From positions 9,709,690 to 9,773,689 of the forward strand of contig CM060463.1 of assembly GCA_030544235.1 (NCBI GenBank): a stretch of 64,000 bases of DNA. Reading direction: 5' to 3'. The notes beneath the pieces were generated by a model. It was not told the origin of the DNA and did not search any database. It saw nothing but the letters and a program-made list of their open reading frames with translations. The translations under genes were made by a program, and so were the position numbers. Positions 11,672-23,574 of this stretch are shown piece by piece. The stretch's first letter is position 1, and each line of letters starts with the position of its first letter. This DNA comes from Lepturacanthus savala (lineage: Eukaryota > Chordata > Actinopteri > Scombriformes > Trichiuridae).

Positions 11672-12180
11672 GGGGCCGTATTCCTAAAGATTTTTAGTGC
11701 AAAGAGTTGCTCCTAGTGGCCAAATTCTAAGAAGATTCTTAGAAATTTAGAGTAGATCCTAGTAAAGATAAAAGCTATTCCAAAAGAATCCTAGCTCCCA
11801 AAAGCATGCAATTAATAAAAGCAAATTAACATAACCATCACTATATGAATATGTGAGCATTCAGTAGGATTATTTTATAGTGGAGATTACTATTCATTTG
11901 ACATGTACGTTCTTTTATGTGATATTTACAAATACACAGTATTCAGAAGACTATTACTTTGACTATTATCACCAAAAGTACGTTTTTTTTTTTTTTTAAT
12001 CCAGCTTTTAGGATCAACCAATCACAGGTCAAGCACAGCTCCTCACTAAGATCGGAGTTTCAGTCCATTCCTTGCTCAGAGATCTCTGAGAATGTTCTGG
12101 AATTTTTTCCTAAGCTGGGAATTTTCAGGCTAAGTGAGGAGCTCTGGAAGGATTCTCAGAATCTTTAGGCATACGGCCCC
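11672..12180. mobile_element. MITE with GGGGCCGTAT termini
   Basis: The left end GGGGCCGTATTCCTAAAGAT and the reverse complement of the right end, GGGGCCGTATGCCTAAAGAT, agree at 19 of 20 positions. The interior is AT-rich with further partial inverted segments around AGAATCCTAG/CTAAGC, and it encodes nothing. TCT and AGA outside the termini extend the dyad by 3 bp, so the target duplication is unclear. The termini resemble PIF/Harbinger-type MITEs of fish. Superfamily is tentative. Confidence 0.75.
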
Positions 12181-15100
12181 AGAACTCTTAAAAAAAAAAG
12201 AAAAATCTTAAACGTGGACTGCGGAATCACACTCCCACTTAGCCTAAAGTGTTTTGTCAGAAATTCCATTTTGAATTCCTGTTAAAAACAACATTTTATT
12301 CAAAAGGAAGGAAGACCCTTTTAGTACCATTAAATTGTATAAACGGTACGCACATCCTGTCATAATATAGAGGTACGGGGGTTTAAAACGACGGCTCCTG
12401 TGGTCGACGCTGACCCGATCGAAGGATCATCCGGAGACATCTTCTTGCGTTAAAATGCAACCTGACCGTAATTAGTAAGAAGCAGCTTTTAAGTACTCTG
12501 ATGCTCACAGCCTCTTTGTGCAGCCTTGTTTATTAAAATACCTCTGCTCTCAGTCAGACAAATTTGTGTGTAGAGAGAGCCCTGTAATTACATTCACGGG
12601 AGGCTTTTCCTGCTTTTTCAATATTCAACGTAATTTTCTTGTAAAGCGATGTTACACCAATTAAATGAATGGAAATTGCAAAAAAAAAAACAAAAAAAAA
12701 AAAAAACAATCTCTGAATGGTAGCTATTTGCTTGAGTAGTGAGTGCTTGAGGAAAATTATTGTTTTTGGAAAATCATTAAAAAAAAAAAAAAAGGGCAAC
12801 TTGTCACATCTTGTCTGTAGCTGATTGTGGTGCTACACCGTTCCCTGCTGATGGAACCTAAATTAAAAAGTAGTTCTCTCCTTGTGTCTGGCCTGCGGGC
12901 AACATGACATTCAGTTTTTATTTAAATTGAACGAATAAAAGTGTGTATAAATGAGCAAAATTCAATGTGACTGACAGTGACTGGATAATATGAGACTATA
13001 CGTCTAATAGGCAGCCCTGCTTGTCATTGCTTGTGGAAAATATGGTTAAAAGTCAATAGATCCGGGACCTTTCGAGCAAGTGATGTATAACAGGAAATAG
13101 TCGCATAACATCAGTTTAGTAGGAGAGGCACCGATAGCAGTGGAGAGCAGAGGATAAAGCGCGAAGCACAGATGTTTTAGTAATTCCTTCCATTTAATTT
13201 AGATGCCGTTAGCCACAGAACAAACGGGAGCCGTGAGACATGTGAAAGCAGAGGAGTCGTGAGCGGCGCGCACAACGTCCAGGGTGATGACCCCCGACGA
13301 GTATTCCAGCTTTAGGACTAATGAGGCCTGGTTCACTAGTGTCTTATCCTTATTACTTTTGGTTATAATGAGGGTCAGGCTGTTAGGCCATTCAGCTCTG
13401 ATCACCCTTATTATGAACTAACAGAGGGAGAGACAGTGGAGAAACATAAATGGAGACTTAGTTCACAGAGCGTGTTTATTTATTTTTTTTTCTTTATTCT
13501 GCTGCTTGTGGCTGTATTTTTGGTCATAGACACCAGATACCCTGACATGCACCTTGTGGATTTTGTTTGATTTCGTCTCGTCTAAGAAATTACGTGGCAG
13601 GAAAGCCACCGATACACGAAAATCCTCATATAATTACACTCGGCTGCAGACGTACGCTGAGGAACGCGCATTAAACGCACGCGAAAATGCCTGCTGTCTA
13701 TTTCCAGCTCCCGACTTTTGAATCCCTTCGGTGTTAGATTGGACTGAGTAAACGAAGAAAGAAATCAATGAAGAAGAGCTCCGCTTCTTAAAAGGTCCCT
13801 CGTGGCTGAAACATAGACAACAAATACAAAGTAATGAAATTACCGGGCTTCACGCCACAAGTCACCCCGCTCCACTACATAGGTTGTCTGGGTCATTGGG
13901 AATTAATTACCGGTATTACTACATATCAAAGTATCCTAGAGATGGAAGAAGATCAAAGCAAGGAGCTGTTTGAAGGAGGAAATCAGAAGAAAGAGACTCA
14001 CGACAAACAGAATTTCCAATAGACATATGTTATTGATAATCATGTTTCATATTAATTTTATATTCATAGTCAAAAAAAAACAAAGCAATGCAACACTTAC
14101 AGAGTAAAAGGGAAGAAAACACATTGAAACAGATAGAGGGGAAATTAAAGGACTAGATGCTCATAATAATACCAAAAAATAAATGAATTTAATCAAATAA
14201 GAGTATTAAATATAGCATAGTAGCTATATTAATTAATGACATGATTAGCCATTCATGGGCTACAGCTTAAATCAGCAAATTAATTGAAGTCAGAGATCAG
14301 TCAATCAAATTTGTGGAAAGTACAGTACAAATAAAAACAATGGGGGTTCCGTACGTCACCCCATTTTTTTTTTCCACATCTTTCTTCAAAGGTATTACCT
14401 TGGTTTCTGATTCTCATGGTTATTATTTCCACAAATGCCTCTTTTCGAGATCCTTCCATTCCGAGTTAATAAGCTTCATCAACTTTTAAGGAAATCCTTG
14501 TAATCTTTTCGGTTATTTCAGCCCTCATTACTAGGAACAGGTGCAGATCTTTCTTCTCCATCTCCTCTAGTATATTCTAAAGTAATAGGACTAGTGTGTT
14601 TCTAATCACTAGTTCTCTAATCATATTTTCTCAGAAGCCACTTACCATTTTCCACCATGGCTGCGGCTCTCCCATCTGCTCGCTACATCCGCTCCAAACA
14701 TATTGGGATTACGTTTTCTTAGTTTGAGCTACTTGTTTCATGTGTATTTTGGAAATCAGCTTATGATATATTACATGAAATTTAATTTTACAGTGTATTT
14801 TTTATAATAATAATATCAGACAGATTATGATTATTACTATAAGTAGTAGTGTTTTTGAGATTCAAGATTCACTCATGATTCAATGATGTCATATCTTCAA
14901 GCAGTTTTCTTCCAACTAAAAAAATATATATATTTCAGTGAAAGAGATGCGGAGCAGTAGTCCCCATTATTTGGGCTGTGCTTTCAAACATTTGAATGTA
15001 CATTAGTGGTGCATCAACCGATGCTTTGTACTATACTGGGGCTCCTCAGCACACACAAACCCGGCCCTTCGCTGAAAGCTTTCATCAACGTCACTTCATC

Positions 15101-15835
15101 CTGAGGAAGTTGCAGGAGTGGAGAGGGACTTTGTGGTTTTCGGAAGGAATTGGGGACTGATGCTACTTTGAAAACCCAAGATCAAAACAAACTCCCACAA
15201 TAGGCCGCATACGCATCCATTATGTCACATGGTTGGTAGTTGTGTAAAACGTGTCGCAGGCTGGAATGGACTCAAAAAGGAGGAAAAGGTTCACATTGCA
15301 ACATCAGGCTTTGTGCAGTTTGAGATAGAAAAGAAAAAAAACCCTCACAATGTAGAGAATCTCAGGAATAGTTTGGAGTGGACGGTAATAAGGTGCCTGT
15401 AGGAAACGCGGACTAGACCGGTGATGAAGAAGAGGCTGGAGCTGCTTCACTTCCGAACTACTTCAAAGTACAAACATTACAAGGTGATATCGTGGACTTG
15501 TTAGCTAACAGTTATTACACAATCAGCAAATACAGAGACATATTTAGTTCATTTGATATTGTGTTTCTGTCCTCCCGGTGACTATAAATCTAATATTCAC
15601 CTTCTCAGATTTATTCTCCACCAAGTCCTTAACTTCTGCCATTTGGTGGTGGGCAGCTAGTGTACAGCAGGTTCAGGACATCACAGGTTTATGGTTTAAT
15701 TTCACCTAAAGCAGTTGCTTGCTGTGGCTTGAAAGATCATCTACTCAGGCAATTGCAGTTCTATTAAGAAATAAAATTGAATTACTTTTCTTTCTAACTG
15801 TACCATGAACTAACTTTCTTCTTTATTAACTGTAT
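12181..15835. other. Gene-free AT-rich DNA
   Basis: No gene is visible. Several poly-A runs occur (for example 12680-12706 and 12779-12793, and an A-run near 14072). A C/G-richer segment at 13200-13330 and the block 13600-13700 are unique. A 62-codon frame at 13834-14022 is not recognised. 14650-15700 may hold an unclassified DNA transposon relic, but no termini could be paired. Confidence 0.45.
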
Positions 15836-16085
15836 ATTTCTAGTTCTGATGCAGTGGAAAATATTTTACCACCACATTTACCTGACTTTTATCAATTACA
15901 CGTTACAGTTTAAGTTGCAGATCCAGATTTTACTCACTAAACATAACACAATATTTTGCCTTATTGATGCAACCATCACTGATAAAACCCAGGATAAGAG
16001 TTAAAAGCTGTAATTTCACTTTTAAGTAAAACTTTGAATGCAGGACTTTGACAGTAATTTTACCATTGTGTAAAGTATTTTGCTC
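15836..16085 (+). repeat. Possible degraded copy of GTACTTGGGTAC-type repeat
   Basis: CCACCACATTTACCTGA, GTTACAGTTTA and GAATGCAGGACTTT resemble segments of a fish interspersed repeat also seen near 34.2 and 46.8 kb. The match is patchy, and only GTTACAGTTTA is shared exactly with the 34.3-kb copy. Confidence 0.3.
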
Positions 16086-16998
16086 TATTAAAATCAGAAA
16101 TTTAGAAACGTCTTATTTGATTTTTCTCCTGGTTTGTTTCTGATCGTACATTTAGCAGAATCTAAATTGTGCATTTGTAATGTGTTTTATCCACATGAAA
16201 ATAACATTTGCATATATATATATATATTATATATTTCTATACACTCAGTATTTCTATATCTCATGCCATTTTCACAGTGGAAGAATCTAAAGCAAACACT
16301 TATAGCCACGAATGGTGCCCAGATCACTCAGCTTGTCTCTGGCTGTTGTGTGACCTGTGGGTTGCCTTATTGATTGAGTTTTCATTAGTGGCTCATGACT
16401 CATAGGTGTCATGGGTATTTGAGTGATAAAGGGAAACACTCTTTATTTGCTCTTATAAATGTGCAGCCATCATCTTTTGTGCTGGAGAGGCAGTATTTCT
16501 AATGTTGACTAACAAAGAAACAGAGAGAGAGAGAGAAAGAGAGATTCATGGTAGGTTAGCCGGCCTGAGGCCAGTGCATCCTAATGTCTCCTCTTTAAAG
16601 CAGGGAAATGAAATAGGAGAAGTGATGGAGGGAAGATACCACTCTTCAGGCCTGGCCTGGCCATCTTCTTATCACCAGCAGCAGCCTGTGGCTTGGGGGG
16701 GGGGGGGGCCCACACAGATGAGAACTGTGTTAGATTCCCTGCTCAGACCACAGGGCACCTAAACAAAGCATGCTTAGCGTATGAATGATGTATGACAGAG
16801 CTGTGCAAATTCCATTCAAAACGGTCTCAAACTGCTGCAAATCAAGGTCCTGTAAGGTTAAAAGTTTTAAAGTTAGCTAGTCTAAGTCGGCGTATGGCTT
16901 GTGTTTCAGTGGGGTCGGAGGTTAATTGCCTTTCCAGCAGTCTCTGGGGTGGACTGTTGTGTGCTGCAGCGGAATTGTATTTCATGAAGCCGTACAGT

Positions 16999-17053
<55 letters not shown>

Positions 17054-17079
17054 CTCTCCTCTTGCTTTCTGCATTGCAG
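16086..17079. other. Gene-free stretch with simple repeats
   Basis: No gene is visible apart from the possible exon that follows. The stretch contains a (TA)n tract (about 16212-16232), a GA-rich tract (16522-16546), a run of G near 16696-16709 and the long (CT)n tract at 17002-17051. Confidence 0.6.
17002..17051. repeat. (CT)25 microsatellite
   Basis: Fifty bases of uninterrupted CT. It ends about 28 bases before a candidate splice acceptor, so it could act as an extended polypyrimidine tract on the plus strand. Confidence 0.97.
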
Positions 17080-17121
17080 ACCATACCGGTGTGGGCGGAT
17101 ATTACCACTGGCATTGCAATG
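17080..17121 (+). other. Candidate 42-nt microexon (unconfirmed)
   Basis: A pyrimidine-rich stretch (CTCCTCTTGCTTTCTGCATT) ends in GCAG at 17079. 42 nt later ATG|GTGAGC is a good donor. The exon would be 14 codons and preserve frame. All three frames are open through it: one reads TIPVWADITTGIAM, another HTGVGGYYHWHCNG. I recognise neither. Splice strings of this quality occur by chance in introns, so this is a lead and not a gene call. Confidence 0.2.
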
Positions 17122-18654
17122 GTGAGCTGACCAATTTCAAAACACATCTGTTCAATTATACCTAAGAACCTCAAGATAATTAACTCTCTTCCCTCTGGCT
17201 TCTTCTGAATTACTATTGATCCCGACAACTTACGAAGCAGCCTAAGCTCTTCTCTGCAAGGTTGTATTTGCAGAACGATTATAAAGTCATAAATTCATCG
17301 CTTTTTTTTTTTTTTTTTCCCCACAGTCAAAGTCTGCAGACTTTGAAAGCCGGTTGTGTACATAAAACTATTCATAGCTGATTTTATGAAGAGACAGTGG
17401 AGCTAAGAAAAGATGAAAGGGGGAAGCTTCATACCGTAGATATAGATATACTGTGGGTCCTTGAAAATACAGTACTGGAGCTCAGTCTAATTTTTTTTTG
17501 TGTCACTGTTATTTCATGTCAGACATATGATTAGTAACCATGGAAACACACTGCAGAGAATCTTGCAAGAAAACATTGCACTTCACAATTCTTACCCCAC
17601 GTATTACACCATCACAATGAGACTGCATGTTCTGGAAGAAGGTAAAGCAGCATGAGAGCCATTGCCTTTGTAATGAGAGAAGTGCTTTTCCACTTGACTA
17701 GTTGCCATAGCAGCCTTCCTTCAATGATTCTAATATGGCAGATAAGTTTAAAATGCAGAGCCGACGGCGAGGGAATGCATCTTCATATTGTCGAGGGAAG
17801 CGAAAATAATAGTGGTAGTTGCTCTGTCGATCATGGGCCGGTGGTGGAGAGGAGGTGTGTGTGTGTGTGTGTGGGGGGGCTTTTTTCGAGTCAGGTTGTT
17901 GATTCATTAGGTGCGTCTGAAAACATCTCTCAAAAAAAAAAAAGAGACTGCAGTGCTACAAAACACGGAAAAATTCAACTGGAGTCACTTTTTAGCCATT
18001 ACTGCCAAACCATTTCAGCAACAGAGTGTTTGATTCGGCCATATTGATTTGTCCCTGTCAGCTGCTCCACACGCCTAGAATATTCTCCAAACTATATATA
18101 TTCTTGAGTGACATTTTTACTGCATTAATGCATAGCTGGAGCAAGGATCAGCAGTAACATAAATGCTGTGTCACTGCTTCACAGTTTAATGGCACATACC
18201 AAACTTGGGTCACCCTTTTTTCGACTCATAAAAAAAAAAAAAAGGCCGATCCCAGACACGAGAAACGTACACCCTTCCATTTCTTTCAGATTCCTACTTT
18301 TCCAGCTGTCCTCTGCTGTAAGCGACCCGATAAAGACAAACCCGTAGTGATCCTGGAGTGTCTTCGCGCCGCGCAACTGCTCTCCACGCCCCGGCTCGTC
18401 AGAAAATCAATTTGTTCCCTCAGAATTAACTGTGTCCAATTCCCACGGATATGTTTATTTCATTCAATCCAAATGAGATTATGGACCAACGGAGTGACCC
18501 TGACAGCATCCGTAGCGAATCCATTTTCTGATGCATGCGGAGTCTGTGAATTGCTCATAAAGTGGAGCATAAAAGCTATGTACTGTATTTCACTGTAAGG
18601 AATTTTTTCATTATTCAATGAAAAATGAACGAGAATAATTTCAGGATTACAGGT
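17122..18654. other. Gene-free stretch
   Basis: No gene is visible. Poly-T (17301-17318) and a (GT)n-G tract (17855-17878) are present. 18290-18560 is GC-richer unique DNA. Nothing else can be assigned. Confidence 0.5.
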
Positions 18655-18718
18655 TCAGTGTTAAGTGTCCTTGGTGAAAGCCTCGATATAAATCCGAGTT
18701 GTTATTATTATTAATGTT
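18655..18718 (+). repeat. LINE/SINE 3'-tail fragment
   Basis: AAGTGTCCTTGGTGAAAGC followed by CGATATAAAT and TTATTATTATTA resembles the conserved 3' tail of old vertebrate retroposons, which reads CTTGGGTGAAAGCGCTATAT and ends in ATT repeats. Only about 60 bp remain. Confidence 0.4.
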
Positions 18719-19350
18719 ACGCCAAACGATGACAAAATTTGTGTAGAAAATGATTTATTTATTTATGTGTATTTTATGTGTGTTGGCTTCCAGCAATAGA
18801 TTATGGGATGTCAAGGTTTGTTGAGTACAGTCATTAAGGCTGAACAAAGTCTCTACCTGATATCAATATTGAAACCCAATAGAGCCAATCTTGCTTGTGT
18901 AAACCGACTGGCTTTAGCAGCTGTTACCCATTCAGGCTTTAAATTATTAACAACTTCTACCCTGCAAAGTTACACGGAATCATGTCCAGCAACCGTATCC
19001 TTACAACTAAGGTATGACGCTGCCCTAAAACCGAATCCGGTCTAATACGGCATTATGCGTCGGAAGGATTTGAAGGAAGAAGGCGCCGTTCTGAAAAAAA
19101 CAGTGCATCTAAAAAGTGCATACAACAGCTGAGAGGTAATAACTGGCAATTTTATTTTTGGGGCAACTGTCTCCCTGCCAAAGCTGCTTTCATTTAATGA
19201 CTGTCAGGCAGACCGAGAGTGACTCTGCCTCTGGCTATTCAGAGAGTGAAAAACGCTCCCACCACACCGGCAACAGCGAGAACTAAAGTCCCAGTAATAC
19301 CTCTGCGCCCGCTCTCACCTCAAATTTTTGGAAGGAAAATGAGCACGTTT

Positions 19351-19385
19351 GCCTCTTTTTTAAGGGCGCCCCTTAAAAAAGAGGC
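19351..19385. repeat. Perfect 16-bp inverted repeat, 3-nt loop
   Basis: Arms 19351-19366 and 19370-19385 are exact reverse complements around CGC. No transposon termini surround it. Confidence 0.95.
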
Positions 19386-20150
19386 ATTTGAGGTATATAA
19401 TTTCACCGTAGTACATAAACATTCAAAATTGCGTAAAAGGAATACTCAGTCAAGATTAACGAGTCTAGGATCATCAGAAAGGCAAATATGTCGCCCTGAG
19501 CACCGCAGATAAATTGCTTTCCAATTTTAAAAATGACCTCAGCGGTATGGAATAAACTTGAACAGTTTAAAGGCAGCGTATGGAGGATTTCCCTAAAAAC
19601 ATTATAATCCCTCTCAATCATCACTTATGACACTAGAAGTGAGCGGTTTTGTGTTTGTATGCGGAGACCCTGCTCTCTGTTGCTCTGTTGGTGTTTTCTA
19701 CTTTGCTTATAATTTGTTTGGGATTTTAAGGGGCAACGACCTTTGGGCAGTGTATGGATGTGCGTGTATGCGTGTGTGTGTATGTACTTGAAGCCCCCGG
19801 CCAATAACAGTGCAGGGTGTCGGGTGTCAGTGCATCGGTCCTTTGTGCTTGCAGAGCAGAAATCCACACACACAGAGAGAGACTACAGCAGGCAACAGAC
19901 ACAGCGGCTGCCTTCACGTGGCGGTATGATGAGGTGTGGGCGTTATATCTGTGCTGTTGAACATCACTGCTGTGGGGATAAACAGAACCGGCATGCTCTC
20001 TCAGTTATTTCTCCTACAAGTTTATCTCTGATTTCCTCAGTTTAACATTTATGTTATTGGATAAATATGGTCTAGTTTGTACCGAAGCCCTAAACCACAT
20101 ATGTTGGAAAAAAAAGCTGTGAATCACATGTATTTTTTATTTTATTCAAT
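19386..20150. other. Gene-free stretch
   Basis: No gene is visible. There is a weak GTGTGTATG-type simple repeat near 19750-19785 and otherwise unique sequence. Confidence 0.5.
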
Positions 20151-20291
20151 CTATAATTATAATAATAATCGTATTTCAAGATATAAATTTGTTTTGACAA
20201 GATATATGTGTAAAAAACAGATATTATCTGGTTATTTTAATATAATAAGTTGTTATTACGAGATATTAGTTCATTAATTCAAGATATTATC

Positions 20292-20317
<26 letters not shown>
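20151..20317. repeat. Degenerate AAGATATTATCTC repeat with poly-T
   Basis: Related units (TTCAAGATATAAATTTG, ACAGATATTATCTGG, ACGAGATATTAGTTC, TTCAAGATATTATCTC) recur at about 20-45 base intervals. Several are palindromic about GATATT/ATC, and the tract ends in 23 T. The pattern resembles a common fish MITE built from such units. Exact ends are not clear. Confidence 0.45.
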
Positions 20318-20322
<5 letters not shown>

Positions 20323-21235
20323 CAACATTAGGCTGTCTCAGATTGAAGCAGTATTGATATGAGCACTAGAGGGGAGACGAAAATGGCAGACGACCATGAC
20401 TGTGTTTGGGTGCCACGTTGCATTCTGGGACGTGACGGCCATAAACGCACACGAGAGAAGAATCAGAATTAGGAGAAAGAAAGTGAAACGATGTTAAAAT
20501 CCTGAAAAGGATGGGGTATTTGAATGTGGAAGCCAGGGACTGGTATATGGACAAAATCTGCACTATAAATGGAGTGGAGCACCAATGATGACTTTCTGCC
20601 ACAGTTTTGCATAACGAACATCTTCTGCTACCTTGTTTGTGTGAGTGCCAACCCTTCAGAACAGTTCCCAAGCTGCAAGTCATTGGAGTCTCATGCCTCG
20701 TTCACAAATGGATGGGTTCAGGAGCTTCAGATCATAAAGATATCCACCTAGTTTGTTGCTAACAAACATTCACACATGTTCTTTTAACTATGTGTTTCAA
20801 AAGTGTAGTTAGCTCTATAAATTAATATTTAGATATTATGTATATATATATGTATATACATGTTACTGAGATTGAGGTTAACATTTGTTTCCTGCAAAGA
20901 ATGAAACATAATGAAGTGTGTTTATTAGAACTGCTGTTTTTCCCAGTTATGAGAAAAATGAACAAATGCTTAATGTATGTTCGTATATGTTTCCCCTGGC
21001 CTTGCGATTCACCAGCTTCCGATGCGGCACTTAACTTTGTCTGAAACCTATTATTAAATTTCTGAAAATTATTTTATTATGAGAGCATATGAATATGCTA
21101 AAAGGGAGATTTCACCGTTTTTTGTTTATTACATCTATACCTAATTAGACCAGGACCAGATCAAAACCCATTGGCCTTAGACTTCTTAAATTTGGATTAG
21201 GTTATACTGTGGTTTAAAGTGAATTTCATTGCAAA
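20318..21235. other. Gene-free stretch
   Basis: No gene is visible. 20340-20480 (ATGGCAGACGACCATGACTG) starts like a coding or 5' UTR segment, but the frame is broken and unrecognised. A short TA-rich tract lies near 20838-20862. Confidence 0.45.
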
Positions 21236-21800
21236 ACCACTTTTTGGGCATTAGTTCTTTTCTCATGTTCCTCTTTCACAATTGCTGGGGCTTTGGTAAT
21301 TAGCTGAGGGAAGCCTATGCCCAGGCACAGGTGTGAGTAGCACCAGGTAATTGGTAATTGATTGCACCTGGGTGGAGAGTATATAGAGAGAGGCTTTGCC
21401 CCAGCAACTTGCTTCAGTGTCGCCTATACACTGAGCCGGTAACAGCTAGTGGTGGTTTTAGCTTGGGAAGGCCTGAAGAGAAAAGTTCTCAGTGCAAAGA
21501 GAATCTTTATTGTTTGGAAGGCATTTTGTTTTTTGCCAGTTTGCACCGTGAGTGTGCGCTTTATGGTTTTGTTTTTTCTTTGAGGCTCTGGTGTCCTACT
21601 TCCTATGTTTTGGGTTGCAAAAGGAGCTGAACACGCAGCGTTTGCAACTCGGGCTGGGAGTGTAGTGCACATTATTCCTCTGTTTTATTTCCTTTCCTTT
21701 TTTTTTTTAAAGTCTTTTTGACTTCCAGTGGTTAACTTTTAGGTCCCTAGTAGTCATGCTTGGAGTCACACCAAGCACCAAACGTAACCGGTTATACAAC
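21236..21800 (+). promoter_or_regulatory. Promoter-like segment, possible LTR remnant
   Basis: GGTAATTGATTGCACCTGGG followed by GAGTATATAGAGAG (TATA-like, about 21377-21390) and then GC-richer sequence for several hundred bases is the layout of a retroelement or cellular TATA promoter. Neither TG...CA ends with a target duplication nor a primer-binding site could be placed. Its nature is unresolved. Confidence 0.25.
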
Positions 21801-23491
21801 AGACCCTCAAGATTAATAAAAAACACAGTCCCTGAATTTTGAAACCTTTATTCCATTTGTGAATTTTTAGTTACAGTTCAAAGTTCCATTGTCCCGTTTC
21901 TTCCTGCACTGATTCTGCAGCTGATGTAACGAAAGTATTGTAATGTCTCTCAAAAACCACATGCTAAGACGTTAGCTGGTTTAGCTGCTACTTCATTTCT
22001 CTCGCTAACACGGGCTACTGTGGGCCACAACCATCTTACTCCAAGATGCATTCCCAGACCCCCAAAGTCCCAACACTCTCCCAGAACAGAATCTGGGCCC
22101 AGACTCATTTATTTATGAACCCATATAACTGTAACATGCCCAGGTTGTTATATTATACAAGAAAAACTATGAAATAAAAGTTTTAGAAGTCCGGTTTTAC
22201 CAACACCATTTCAAAACTGATATGTAGATTGACATCTGAACTTGCAACATAAATTGTAGCCTTTTTCTTACAATAACTACATTTGCATATCTCTCCTTAT
22301 TTCAACGTATGTCCATATCTTACACAATGTAGAATTCATCTAAGACTAACAGTCTAGCACACCCTCACTTGGCCAAACATGAAAAATCTACTTAAGCCTT
22401 CACTGATTTATACATCCATCCTGCGAGCAATGAACTAGTTTAAGTAATTTACTCACATTTTTTAGGGTCTTTCACATTGTGGTTTTCACATAATCTGTCT
22501 AATTGCACGTATTTAATATTGCAAATACTATTACTTTGAGCAGCATTTTTTTTGAAAGTTTGATGGCGGTGGAGATAAACGAGTGTGGATTCAGAATTTT
22601 CTGTGAGAGCTATAAGAGCTTATATTCTGCTTGGAGGATATATGGTGAGCCAGTCATTATCCCCCGAGCTTACCACAGAACCAACTGCTCAGATATGGAC
22701 TAGAGGAGCTGCTATTCATTCCTCCCCATCACCGTCATGGCGGTGTCTACCGGGCAAGCGAGCTTGGATTTTAGTGATACAGCGATGTTGCAATACCATG
22801 CTGAAATTCTATAATCAGAATGTTTGACTTCACTTTTGGCTTCACTTTGCAGAATGATGTATGTGCAGAGTCTGATACCAGAAGGCTGTTTTCAATCTAA
22901 TATGCTGGAAGTGCAAGTTTCTCTCTACTCGCTGAAATTCTTCTTCTAAGGGGGCGGCCCAGAAGTGTGATGTGGAAACTTAAAGCTGCCGGTGCATGAA
23001 AGCTGAGACTGAACTCGCAGGAGACTTCTTGTGTCCAGCACGTTTTGATTTATCATACAATTAGGGTGTTTTGCCTACATCCTAAAACATGTCTTATGAG
23101 GATCTTTAGAAAATGAGACTTCCCTGGTTAAAATATGGGTACATTTTTCTGTTCTGAAGACTTAAGTTATCCTAAGTTAATGTGGGCAATTGTTTCTATG
23201 TACGTGGTGTATGAAACTGAAAATGTCAGTTCACTAGAAAAATAGGAATACTACCTATAAATGTTACACCAACTCTTGAACGCTCAGTTACAATATTGAT
23301 GATGCGAAACCCTTCAATGATGGTCCTATGGGAGCCCTCAGATTTTCCTCAGCGGAGTCCATCAAAAGCAGGGAACAACTTGGAAGGCAGATTGTCGTGA
23401 ATGGACTGATGAATCACTGACTCAAGCAATGTGCCTCCTGTTTGTATGCCATCTAAAAACTTAATAATTGGCAATAAGTGTATATTAAAGG
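21801..23491. other. Gene-free stretch
   Basis: No gene is visible. 21840-22150 may be degraded retroelement DNA adjoining the promoter-like segment. The remainder is AT-rich unique sequence. Frames at 22503-22827 are unrecognised. Confidence 0.45.
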
Positions 23492-23574
23492 TTTGGCCAG
23501 CCAGGATTCAAACCAGGACTGGGTGTACTCATGGAGTTTTCACCCGAACCACTCAGCCATTGAGTTGCCCCAAC
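23492..23574 (-). repeat. tRNA-like sequence (SINE head or tRNA pseudogene)
   Basis: On the minus strand TGGCTGAGTGG (23549-23559) fits a Pol III A box and GGTTTGAATCC (23504-23514) fits a B box. The spacing is similar to that of a type-2 tRNA or tRNA-derived SINE. The flanks do not pair into a clean acceptor stem, so a functional tRNA is unlikely. It differs from the (ACTG)n-tailed SINE family elsewhere in the window. Confidence 0.5.

Noticed and set aside
16842..17228. 128-codon minus frame with (RE)n repeat
   Set aside because: The Arg-Glu run is the (CT)n microsatellite read in one frame.
23492..23574. Functional tRNA gene
   Set aside because: A and B boxes are present, but acceptor and anticodon stems do not pair cleanly; kept only as a tRNA-like repeat.
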